Assembly: GCA_023409435.1 (NCBI GenBank)
Contig: JAEYHP010000008.1
Span: 1 to 24,884, forward strand
DNA: 24,884 bases
Reading direction: 5' to 3'
Source: Bacillota bacterium
GTDB lineage: Bacteria > Bacillota > Clostridia > Christensenellales > CAG-138
The notes below the pieces were generated by a model, which saw only the letters and a program-made list of their open reading frames with translations, made no database searches and was not told the origin of the DNA. Made by a program: the position numbers and the translations under genes. This document shows, one piece after another, positions 6,346-12,272 of this stretch. Each line of letters opens with the position of its first letter. The stretch's first letter is position 1.

Positions 6346-6813
6346 TCAAGCCGTTACAAGTGAGATAACCTCAGCGGGCGTCTTGCAGGCAAGAAGCGCG
6401 CGCAGGTTGTCCTCATCCGCAAAGAAACCCATCAGCGCAGGAAGCAGCTTGACGTTATCGTCCATCTTGCGCATCGTCAGGCAGAGTATGACGGAAATCA
6501 AAATTTCCTCATCCTTGTCCCCCATGTTGCGAAATACGACGGGCTTTTTGGGAACAGCGATTGTGATAGCTACTTCGTTGATGTGCTCGGGGTAGGTGTG
6601 CGGTATGGCGACATTGATTTCGCCTATGGGAAGGCCCGTGGGGTATTCGTTTTCGCGCTGGAGCAGCGCCTCATAAAACGTATCTTTGGCAACTCCCTTC
6701 TCCATGAGCACTTTGGCAATATTGTAGAGCACCTCGTCCCGGGTTTCGCCCTCCACCCCCAAAAGCACAAGGTCTTCACGCACCTTATCCGCAAACGGAA
6801 CCTGTTCTCTCAT
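6346..6813 (-). CDS. PTS sugar transporter subunit IIA (fructose/galactitol type)
   Basis: The start is ATG 6813 on the minus strand, 8 bases after GGAGG; an upstream TTG at 6828 would lie within that site. The 155-residue product is a PF00359-type IIA domain: the phosphorylated His is H72 in INVAIPHTYPEHI, preceded by the family's ENEYPTGLPIG. It accepts phosphate from HPr and passes it to IIB. It is divergent from the IIB-IIC genes across a 550-base regulatory region rather than in one gatABC-like operon. All partners of the phosphate chain lie within the next 8 kb. Confidence 0.92.
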   Translation of the reverse strand: MREQVPFADKVREDLVLLGVEGETRDEVLYNIAKVLMEKGVAKDTFYEALLQRENEYPTGLPIGEINVAIPHTYPEHINEVAITIAVPKKPVVFRNMGDKDEEILISVILCLTMRKMDDNVKLLPALMGFFADEDNLRALLACKTPAEVISLVTA

Positions 6814-6828
6814 TCGTAAGTCCTCCAA

Positions 6829-7180
6829 TTCGGCAATCCTTCTAATTTTGGATATAATGATAGTATTCTGGTAAACCTAACATTCAATGCAGGGCATCGT
6901 TATCCCCGCCCGCGGAAAAGCAGAAAGCCCAAGCGGATGCTATTACAATAGCCGCTTTTGCTTCCGGCTGGCAAGCATTATTCATGAAACGTTGGGTGTA
7001 TCGTGCCAAATGTGCATTCGCGCAGTGCAGCGACCATATAAACCGTAACCTGAAAGTTTCATTTGAAACACATTGTATCAGAAAGGAGGGCATAATACAA
7101 GAGCGCAAGCCCCAAAAAGGGTTGAATTATGCACAATTTGGAGATTTACAATTGCATATTTACAGAGTAATAAGTTTCAC
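6829..7180. other. Divergent regulatory region between IIA and IIB-IIC
   Basis: About 350 bases without a credible gene. It holds a possible minus-strand promoter for IIA (-35 at 6887-6882, TTGAAT; -10 at 6865-6860, TACTAT; 16 apart). It also holds an inverted repeat GTTTCA-TT-TGAAAC (7056-7069), and GTTTC at 7174-7178 just before the IIB promoter. These GAAAC words resemble the deoR-side boxes. A good ribosome-binding-like sequence AAAGGAGG (7081-7088) is not followed by a start codon at a useful distance. A 66-codon frame (6984-7184) crosses the area but has no family features. Confidence 0.45.
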
Positions 7181-7208
7181 TTGACATGGTAATTGCGTGT
7201 GCTATAAT
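7181..7208 (+). promoter_or_regulatory. Promoter of the IIB-IIC operon
   Basis: TTGACA (7181-7186), 16 bases, TATAAT (7203-7208): both hexamers are consensus. The implied leader is about 150 bases and contains a small hairpin CCGGGA-TTC-TCCCGG (7307-7321). Confidence 0.85.
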
Positions 7209-7220
7209 TGAACAAAAGCA

Positions 7221-7229
7221 AAACGAAAC
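7221..7229 (+). promoter_or_regulatory. Possible DeoR operator downstream of the IIB promoter
   Basis: AAACGAAAC lies about 15 bases after the -10 and repeats the core of the two boxes flanking the deoR promoter (11262-11273, 11404-11415). A further GAAAC is at 7267-7271. Several DeoR-family regulators bind repeated CTTTC/GAAAC-like words, so this is a plausible target site; binding is inferred. Confidence 0.45.
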
Positions 7230-7366
7230 ATACCTATGCTGTCAATACGAAAGAACAAAAGCAAGTGAAACAAAAATGGTCCCTGGCTGTGCGCTGCGGC
7301 TATGCCCCGGGATTCTCCCGGTGAGCTTCAAATTTTCCACCAAACAAAATCTAGGAGGTAATTCAT

Positions 7367-7672
7367 ATGGCCGGTAACGTAAAAAATATTCTGATCTCCT
7401 GTGGCACGGGCGTTGTAACGAGTACGCTCGCCACCAACCGCCTGAGCAAAATGCTCGACGAGCGGGGGTACAAGGGGCTGTATAAGACGACCCAGTACAA
7501 GATCGCGGAGCTTGCCTCCAAGGACGACGGGTTCGACGTCATCGTCCATACCACCCAAGTTCCCAGCTACCTGAAGACGCCCTGCGTCAATGCGCTGCCG
7601 CTGGTTACCGGCGTAGGCATGGATAAGGTTGCGGACCAGGTTATCGCCATCCTGTGGCCGAACGGGAAATAA
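7367..7672 (+). CDS. PTS sugar transporter subunit IIB (galactitol type)
   Basis: 101 residues from ATG 7367, with AGGAGG about 9 bases upstream. The fold is that of PF02302-type IIB: KNILISCGTGVVTSTLATNR has the phosphorylated Cys (C12) in the usual loop after the first strand, and TTQVPSYLKTPCVNALPLVTGVG is typical of GatB-like members. It takes phosphate from IIA and transfers it to the sugar carried by IIC. It is the first gene of the transport operon; a hairpin lies in the gap before IIC. The galactitol label describes the protein family and does not fix the substrate. Confidence 0.93.
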   Translation: MAGNVKNILISCGTGVVTSTLATNRLSKMLDERGYKGLYKTTQYKIAELASKDDGFDVIVHTTQVPSYLKTPCVNALPLVTGVGMDKVADQVIAILWPNGK

Positions 7673-7683
7673 TTAAGAATCTT

Positions 7684-7720
7684 ACGCGCAAGGGCTGATC
7701 GGGAGCCAGCCCTTGCGCGT
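7684..7720 (+). terminator. Hairpin between IIB and IIC genes
   Basis: A 14-bp perfect stem (ACGCGCAAGGGCTG, 7684-7697 with 7707-7720) with a 9-base loop is followed by only TTGAG. It is more likely an RNA-processing or stabilising hairpin or partial attenuator, separating IIB and IIC levels, than a full terminator. Confidence 0.55.
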
Positions 7721-7757
7721 TTGAGAGTAAAGCAAAAAGAAATCTAGGGGGGTTACT

Positions 7758-9119
7758 ATGGTAGTAGATGCAATTTTAAGCGTATTCAAATTTATCTCCG
7801 ATCTGGGCGTATCGGTTATGATGCCCGTCATCATGCTGATATTCGGCCTCGTTTTGGGCGCCCCGTTCGGAAAGTCTCTGCGCGCAGGTCTCACGGTCGG
7901 CGTAGGGTTCATCGGCCTGGGCCTCGTAACAGGCTTGCTGGGCAGCAGCCTGGGGCCTGCCGTCCAGCAAATGGTAGAGCGTTTTGGCTGGTCGCTGGAT
8001 GCTGTTGACATCGGGTGGGTTGCATCCGCGGCCATCGCGTTCGCGTCCCAGGTCGGCACGTTCATCATCCCCATCGGTATCATTGTAAATGTTGTGATGT
8101 TGCTCACCAAGACCACGCAGACGGTTGACGTGGATATTTGGGACTATTGGCATTTCGCCTTCACCGGCGCGCTGGTGCAGAGCTACACCGGCAGCCTGTG
8201 GATGGGCATCGTGGCTGCGGCGCTCAACATGATCATCATCATGGTTCTGGGCGACTGGAGCGCTCCCGGTCTTGAGAAATACAACGGCCTCCCCGGTATT
8301 TCTCTGCCGCACGGCTTCACCACCGCGTTCGTTCCCTTCGCCTATCTCTTCTGCAAGATCATTGATAAGATCCCCGGCCTCAACAAGGTCAACGTAGATA
8401 TGGAAAACATCCAGAGGCGCCTCGGTATCCTGGGTGAACCCATACTCATCGGCCTGGTGTTCGGTATCATTCTGGGCATCGCGGGCGGCTATTCCGTCAT
8501 CGCTGTTCTCCAGCTCGGCATGAGCCTCTCCGCGTGCTTGGTACTCATCCCGAAGATGGCAGCCCTGCTGATGGAAGGCCTGATCCCCGTTTCCGATGCC
8601 GCGCAGGAATTTATTTCCAAACGCGTCAAGGGCGGCGGCAAACTTTACATTGGTCTTGACTCCGCCGTTGGTATCGGTCATCCCATCTGCATGACCTCCG
8701 CCCTGATCCTCGTTCCCGTCAGCGTTCTGCTCGCGATCATACTCCCCGGCAACCGCGTGCTCCCCTTCGCTGACCTGGCGGTTATCCCCTGGATGTTCGT
8801 TCTGTTCATTCCGGCCGCCAAGGGCGACTTCCTCCGCAGCCTGATTTCCGGCTTCTTCACCCTCATCATCATGCTCTACTGCGGTACCGACATGGTGGAT
8901 ACGTTCGTGAAAGCCGCTGTTGCTGCAAACCCGACTTCCTATGCGAACGCCGGTAACTTCTCCAGCCTGTGCGATGGCTCCAACCCCCTGACCTGGGCGT
9001 TCTTCCGTATCTCCGGTCTTGGTTGGCTCGGCATCGGCATCATCGCGGTCATCGCGATTGCGATGGCTATCATCAACCGTAACAAGATTCTCAAGGAAAC
9101 CGCCGCTGCTCAGGCATAA
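7758..9119 (+). CDS. PTS galactitol-type transporter subunit IIC
   Basis: 453 residues from ATG 7758, behind CTAGGGGGG; close to the length of E. coli GatC. It is a polytopic membrane protein of the EIIC-Gat family: VMMPVIMLIFGLVLGAPFGK near the N-terminus, GVGFIGLGLVTGLLGSSLGP, WSAPGLEKYNGLPGISLPHG in the middle, and GLDSAVGIGHPICMTSALIL in the second half, with roughly ten or more hydrophobic segments. It forms the sugar channel and works with IIB and IIA encoded next door. The substrate is probably a polyol or ketose, judging from the family and the AraD-like enzyme downstream. Confidence 0.93.
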   Translation: MVVDAILSVFKFISDLGVSVMMPVIMLIFGLVLGAPFGKSLRAGLTVGVGFIGLGLVTGLLGSSLGPAVQQMVERFGWSLDAVDIGWVASAAIAFASQVGTFIIPIGIIVNVVMLLTKTTQTVDVDIWDYWHFAFTGALVQSYTGSLWMGIVAAALNMIIIMVLGDWSAPGLEKYNGLPGISLPHGFTTAFVPFAYLFCKIIDKIPGLNKVNVDMENIQRRLGILGEPILIGLVFGIILGIAGGYSVIAVLQLGMSLSACLVLIPKMAALLMEGLIPVSDAAQEFISKRVKGGGKLYIGLDSAVGIGHPICMTSALILVPVSVLLAIILPGNRVLPFADLAVIPWMFVLFIPAAKGDFLRSLISGFFTLIIMLYCGTDMVDTFVKAAVAANPTSYANAGNFSSLCDGSNPLTWAFFRISGLGWLGIGIIAVIAIAMAIINRNKILKETAAAQA

Positions 9120-9146
9120 AAGACATCAGACTTTATGCTCCCCATA

Positions 9147-9175
9147 CTGCCGCCCGGCTTTAGGTCGGGCGGCAG
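9147..9175 (+). terminator. Hairpin after the IIC gene
   Basis: CTGCCGCCCG (9147-9156) pairs with CGGGCGGCAG (9166-9175) around a short loop; only TTT follows. It is probably a partial terminator, because two more plus-strand genes follow closely. Confidence 0.5.
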
Positions 9176-9202
9176 TTTCCTAAAGAAAGGAAAGTGTTTT
9201 CT

Positions 9203-9739
9203 GTGCAAAAAACATATGTCTACGAGCCTAAGGGCTATCGGTTCAGAATTGTTATTGTCGGCTATATCATGATTGCCATTGCAGTGGCGTGTATCGTCCT
9301 ATATGCGTTTGAACCCACGCAATATCTTTATCTCTTCGCCCTGGCCGCCGCAGTCTACGGCGCGCTCAATACGTTCGTATTCAAGAGCAACCCCAAGGAA
9401 GTGGTGATCGACGATGAAACGGTCTCCTTTGTTTCCTTCGGGGAAGCCAAATATAACATCGGCAAGCTCAAAACATTCAATGTCCGCGAATTCGCGAATG
9501 CCCAGTTTTATATCCGCGTAGAGGAAGAGGGTGGCAAGCATGGCCGGTACTGGGTACATTATTACTACTTTGAAAACCGCGAGGAACTGATTAACGAGCT
9601 GTACTGCATTGAAAAACGCATCCACCCCAACAGCCTCAAGTTTCGCGGACGGGAAAACATGTTCAACATCCGGCCCTGCTATGTGCAAAAGGCAGATCCC
9701 AATCAGGAAGTGGAGATCGATCCGTTTTTCCAGGAGTAA
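9203..9739 (+). CDS. Two-helix membrane protein of unknown function in the PTS operon
   Basis: The start is GTG 9203 or GTG 9194; AAAGGA sits 11 or 2 bases away, so the exact start is open. About 178 residues: two membrane helices near the N-terminus (FRIVIVGYIMIAIAVACIVL and LYLFALAAAVYGALNTFVF), then a cytoplasmic beta-rich part (PKEVVIDDETVSFVSFGEAK, LKTFNVREF, FYIRVEEEGGKHGRYWVHYY) and a helix (NREELINELYCIEKRIHPN). The helix pair followed by a PH-like strand pattern resembles bacterial PH-domain membrane proteins, but the match is only by architecture. It lies between IIC and the AraD-like gene, so it may modulate the transporter; no function is assigned. Confidence 0.7.
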   Translation: MQKTYVYEPKGYRFRIVIVGYIMIAIAVACIVLYAFEPTQYLYLFALAAAVYGALNTFVFKSNPKEVVIDDETVSFVSFGEAKYNIGKLKTFNVREFANAQFYIRVEEEGGKHGRYWVHYYYFENREELINELYCIEKRIHPNSLKFRGRENMFNIRPCYVQKADPNQEVEIDPFFQE

Positions 9740-9780
9740 TGGATGAAACGGATTTTATAGAGTTATTCAGGAGGCAAACG

Positions 9781-10455
9781 ATGCACGAGAAACAAAAACA
9801 GGAGATCATTAAAACAGGCATATCGCTGGACAAGTACGGTTTAATCGCGCTTTCGGGCGGCAATGTCAGCGCGCGCATGGAAAACGGAGATATCTTAGTC
9901 ACCCCATCCGGCATGATTTATTCGGACATGGTACCCGACGACGTGCTGGTCATGGATATCGAAGGCAACATCAAGGAAGGCACGCGCAAGCCCTCCGTGG
10001 ACACCAAGGCGCTTTTGTATGTGTTCAAGCACCGCCCGGACGTAAACGGCGTCATCCATACGCACCAGCCCTACGCCACGGCCATCGGCCTTGTGCAGGA
10101 CGAATTCCCTGTAGTGGTGACCACGCTCGCGAACGCCACCAAGGGCCCCGTGAAGGTCTGCCCGTTCAGCTCCGCGGCGAGCCTCGATATGGGCATTGAA
10201 ACGGTCAACAACCTGGGCGATACGCTCGCCGTCATATTGAAGCACCACGGCGTGATGGCGGTGGGAAAATCCCTGAAGGAAGCGCTCTACGCCTGCGTCT
10301 ACCTGGAGGAAGCGGCCAAGACCTATCTCATTGCAAAGGCCGCGGGCGATGTTGCCTCCATGACGCCCGCGCAGGTGGAACAGGCTGTCAACGTGTTCAA
10401 GTACTACGGCCAGGGTACCGCCGAAATGCCCGATGAGGTTACGAAAAAGGTATAA
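9781..10455 (+). CDS. Class II aldolase/AraD-family protein, likely phosphopentose 4-epimerase or phosphoketose aldolase
   Basis: ATG 9781 is chosen because AGGAGG lies 7-8 bases upstream; an earlier frame start at 9739 has no such site. 224 residues. Visible family motifs: SGGNVSAR (phosphate site), VTPSG, and DTKALLYVFKHRPDVNGVIH followed by THQPYA, with the zinc ligands H93, H95 and one of H155/H156 (KHHGV). At the position where L-fuculose-1-phosphate aldolases carry Glu (E73), this protein has D74, as in L-ribulose-5-phosphate 4-epimerases. That favours epimerase activity, but substrates in this family are not safely read from sequence. It is the enzyme partner of the IIB-IIC transporter. 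Confidence 0.88.
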   Translation: MHEKQKQEIIKTGISLDKYGLIALSGGNVSARMENGDILVTPSGMIYSDMVPDDVLVMDIEGNIKEGTRKPSVDTKALLYVFKHRPDVNGVIHTHQPYATAIGLVQDEFPVVVTTLANATKGPVKVCPFSSAASLDMGIETVNNLGDTLAVILKHHGVMAVGKSLKEALYACVYLEEAAKTYLIAKAAGDVASMTPAQVEQAVNVFKYYGQGTAEMPDEVTKKV

Positions 10456-10477
10456 AAAGATGGGTCCCTAGGGGGTG

Positions 10478-10600
10478 TGGGGGATCGCAATCCCCCATGC
10501 TTCAATCAAATCTGGACGATTGGTTGTGCAGCGTTGAGCTGCACATCATTCCCTGTAGAATACCCGAATGTGCCATTCGGGTGCATGCGCGTCAGATTTG
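10478..10600 (+). repeat. Mosaic structured intergenic element, copy 2
   Basis: After a hairpin TGGGGGAT-CGCA-ATCCCCCA (10478-10497) comes an outer stem (10507-10514 with 10593-10600, CAAATCTG/CAGATTTG). It encloses hairpin 1 (10526-10532 with 10538-10544, loop GTTGA) and hairpin 2 (10562-10570 with 10574-10582, loop TGC). The bases 10517-10587 align without gaps to 531-601, 55 of 71 identical. The outermost A-T pair of hairpin 2 is C-G in copy 1. The outer stem has an unrelated sequence in the two copies but keeps its pairing. It lies directly 3' of the AraD-like gene. Confidence 0.75.
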
Positions 10601-10603
10601 TGG

Positions 10604-10629
10604 AAAAAAAGTGCGTACGACGCACTTTT
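10604..10629 (-). terminator. Terminator of the SHOCT gene (minus strand)
   Basis: AAAAGTGCGT (10607-10616) pairs with ACGCACTTTT (10620-10629) around a triloop. On the minus strand the stem runs into seven U (bases 10610-10604). It is similar to the hairpin at 317-346. Confidence 0.7.
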
Positions 10630-10642
10630 AACCTACGGAAAC

Positions 10643-10675
10643 CCACGCATAAAGTCCGTAGGACTTTATGCGTGG
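10643..10675. repeat. Long perfect hairpin with GTA triloop
   Basis: A 15-bp perfect stem (CCACGCATAAAGTCC, 10643-10657 with 10661-10675) with loop GTA, four bases from the end of the SHOCT gene. No U-run follows on either strand beyond CTATTATAT on the plus strand, so it is not a standard terminator. Confidence 0.7.
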
Positions 10676-10678
10676 CTA

Positions 10679-11179
10679 TTATATACCCAAAAGCTGCTTT
10701 TTCTTGGCCTGGAACTCCTCTTCGGTCAGGATGCCTTCGTCCCGGAGGCGGCTGAGCTTGCGGATTTCCTCCGTATAGTCGGCATTGGCGGCCTCGGCGG
10801 CAGGCGCGGCTTTTTTGGGGCAGATTTCCCCAAGTTTTTTTAATATTGCGTCCGCGCTGCCTTTTAGGGAGCGAAAAATAAGATTGTTGGATTTTGTCGG
10901 CGTAATGAGCAGGGGAATGAATAGCTTCCGCGGGGGATTTCCCGCGACAGCCAGTTGTATCTTCATGGCCGTGGCCACATACTCGCCGGAGAAAACCATG
11001 GAAAACGACCGGGCAACGCCGCCCCGGCCCATTTTGCCCTGCTCCTCGATATATTCGTAATCGAGGATATCGCCGTACGGAACCAATTCCCCGGAGCTTG
11101 AAAGCAGCATGAGACGCGCGTTATCGTCAAATGCGGCAAAATTGCCAAAGGACTGTGTTGCTTTGAATTCAGGCGGCAT
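10679..11179 (-). CDS. SHOCT-domain protein of unknown function
   Basis: 166 residues on the minus strand from ATG 11179, with AAGGGGG upstream. The C-terminal ~30 residues (EEIRKLSRLRDEGILTEEEF, then QAKKKQLLGI) are a clear SHOCT motif, a short helical pair common at protein ends and thought to mediate oligomerisation or binding. The first ~110 residues form a beta-rich domain (ARLMLLSSSGELVPYGDILD, VARSFSMVFSGEYVATAMKI) with an Ala-rich linker (KKAAPAAEAANADY) to the SHOCT part. There is no signal peptide. It is alone on its strand between the transport operon and deoR, so its link to the PTS is only positional. Confidence 0.8.
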   Translation of the reverse strand: MPPEFKATQSFGNFAAFDDNARLMLLSSSGELVPYGDILDYEYIEEQGKMGRGGVARSFSMVFSGEYVATAMKIQLAVAGNPPRKLFIPLLITPTKSNNLIFRSLKGSADAILKKLGEICPKKAAPAAEAANADYTEEIRKLSRLRDEGILTEEEFQAKKKQLLGI

Positions 11180-11261
11180 AGGAAGATCCCCCTTTTACCT
11201 CAGCGTAAACCCAGTATAGAGGCCGCCTTATCGGCTGTCAAGAATGTTTGGGAGTACCCGG

Positions 11262-11273
11262 GTTTCGTTTCGG
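11262..11273. promoter_or_regulatory. Upstream DeoR-type box
   Basis: GTTTCGTTTCGG is the exact reverse complement of the box at 11404-11415. The pair brackets the deoR promoter at a distance of about 142 bases, suitable for looping by an oligomeric repressor. Inferred from symmetry and position. Confidence 0.55.
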
Positions 11274-11303
11274 CCAAAATAGAAGCATAATGTTTTGTTT
11301 TCC

Positions 11304-11331
11304 TTGACATGCAGGGCGATTATGCTACAAT
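11304..11331 (+). promoter_or_regulatory. deoR promoter
   Basis: TTGACA (11304-11309), 16 bases, TACAAT (11326-11331). The leader to the deoR start is about 95 bases and contains a CGAAATCAACGAAC stretch and the downstream box. Confidence 0.75.
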
Positions 11332-11403
11332 ATGAAAGTAAATCGAAATCAACGAACATGGACAGCTTAAGAAACCCATCTGCGGCAGGCGTTTACCCGG
11401 TTT

Positions 11404-11415
11404 CCGAAACGAAAC
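11404..11415. promoter_or_regulatory. Downstream DeoR-type box
   Basis: CCGAAACGAAAC in the deoR leader, 20 bases before the start codon; exact inverted partner of 11262-11273 and sharing AAACGAAAC with 7221-7229. A bound repressor here would block elongation or initiation. Inferred. Confidence 0.55.
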
Positions 11416-11434
11416 GGATGGAGAAGAAATCAAT

Positions 11435-12211
11435 ATGAGACAGATGGAAGAACGCCACCAGGCAATCCTGCAACGCCTTCAGCTCAATGGAAGGGTCTAT
11501 GTCGCCGATTTAAGCCGCGAGCTGGAAATTTCAGAGGTTACCATACGCAAAGACCTCAAAGAGCTCGAAGAGCGCGGGGCGCTCAGGCGCATCCACGGCG
11601 GCGCTTCCAAGCTCACCAAGGTAGCAATGGAGCTTTCGCTCGATGAGATGCGCAAAATCAATGTGGAAGAAAAGCGCGCCATCGCAAGGGAAGCGTATCA
11701 ATTTGTTTCAGACAACGACGTCTTGCTGCTGGACGCCTCCACCACCAGCGGCGAGCTTGCATATTTATTGCGGGATGGAAACAAAAAAGGCATTACCGTC
11801 ATTACGACGGCGCTGCATATCGCGTGCGAGCTGGTCCCGTGCGAGCACCTGGAAGTGGTGCAGATCGGTGGGAATATCCGGCGCACGCTATATACGGCAA
11901 TGGGCCCGCTTGCGACCACCGCGATACGGAGCCTGCATGTGGACAAGGCCTTTATCGGCGTAAACGGTATCGACGCGAAGATCGGTTATACCACCCAGAA
12001 CCTGCTTGAGTGCGAGCTCAAGCGTTGCATGATCGAGTCGGCCAGCCAGTCGTTCGTATTGGCGGATTCGAGCAAGATCGGCATCGTGCGTCTGGGCGTG
12101 GTCTGCCCGGTGGGCAACGTGGACTTTTTGATTACGGACGGCAGAATAGAGCCGGAAACGCGCAGCGAGCTGGAGCGCACGGGCGTGGAACTTGTGGTTG
12201 CGGAACTATAG
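11435..12211 (+). CDS. DeoR/GlpR-family transcriptional regulator
   Basis: 258 residues from ATG 11435, with GGAGAAG 8 bases upstream. The N-terminal winged helix (ERHQAILQRLQLNGRVYVAD, ELEISEVTIRKDLKELEERG, LRRIHGGA) is the family signature. The C-terminal DeoRC sensor domain has the phosphosugar-binding pattern LLLDASTTSGELAYLLRDG, GGNIRRTLYTAMGPLA and DKAFIGVNGID, SSKIGIVRLG. These repressors usually respond to a phosphorylated sugar intermediate of the pathway they control. It sits between the transport operon and ptsI-ptsH, and the same GAAAC-type boxes occur at its own promoter and at the IIB promoter, so it probably controls the whole PTS locus. Confidence 0.92.
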   Translation: MRQMEERHQAILQRLQLNGRVYVADLSRELEISEVTIRKDLKELEERGALRRIHGGASKLTKVAMELSLDEMRKINVEEKRAIAREAYQFVSDNDVLLLDASTTSGELAYLLRDGNKKGITVITTALHIACELVPCEHLEVVQIGGNIRRTLYTAMGPLATTAIRSLHVDKAFIGVNGIDAKIGYTTQNLLECELKRCMIESASQSFVLADSSKIGIVRLGVVCPVGNVDFLITDGRIEPETRSELERTGVELVVAEL

Positions 12212-12272
12212 CGCCGCGCAAACGCGGCCTTTATAATAATTGTAGCAAAGCAGGACGGAGGACCCAGAGGTA

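Noticed and set aside
6984..6999. Catabolite (cre) site at ATGAAACGTTGGGT
   Set aside because: The symmetry around the central CG is poor and the fit to the cre consensus is shifted.
6984..7184. A 66-codon frame in the IIA-IIB intergenic region
   Set aside because: No ribosome binding site, no family features, and it runs into the IIB promoter.
7209..7366. Riboswitch in the IIB leader
   Set aside because: Only one small hairpin is visible and no known aptamer core is recognised.
7776..8681. A 301-codon frame on the minus strand
   Set aside because: It is antisense to the IIC gene, whose protein has clear family motifs; the composition of the antisense product (His/Asp/Glu-rich) is that of a shadow frame.
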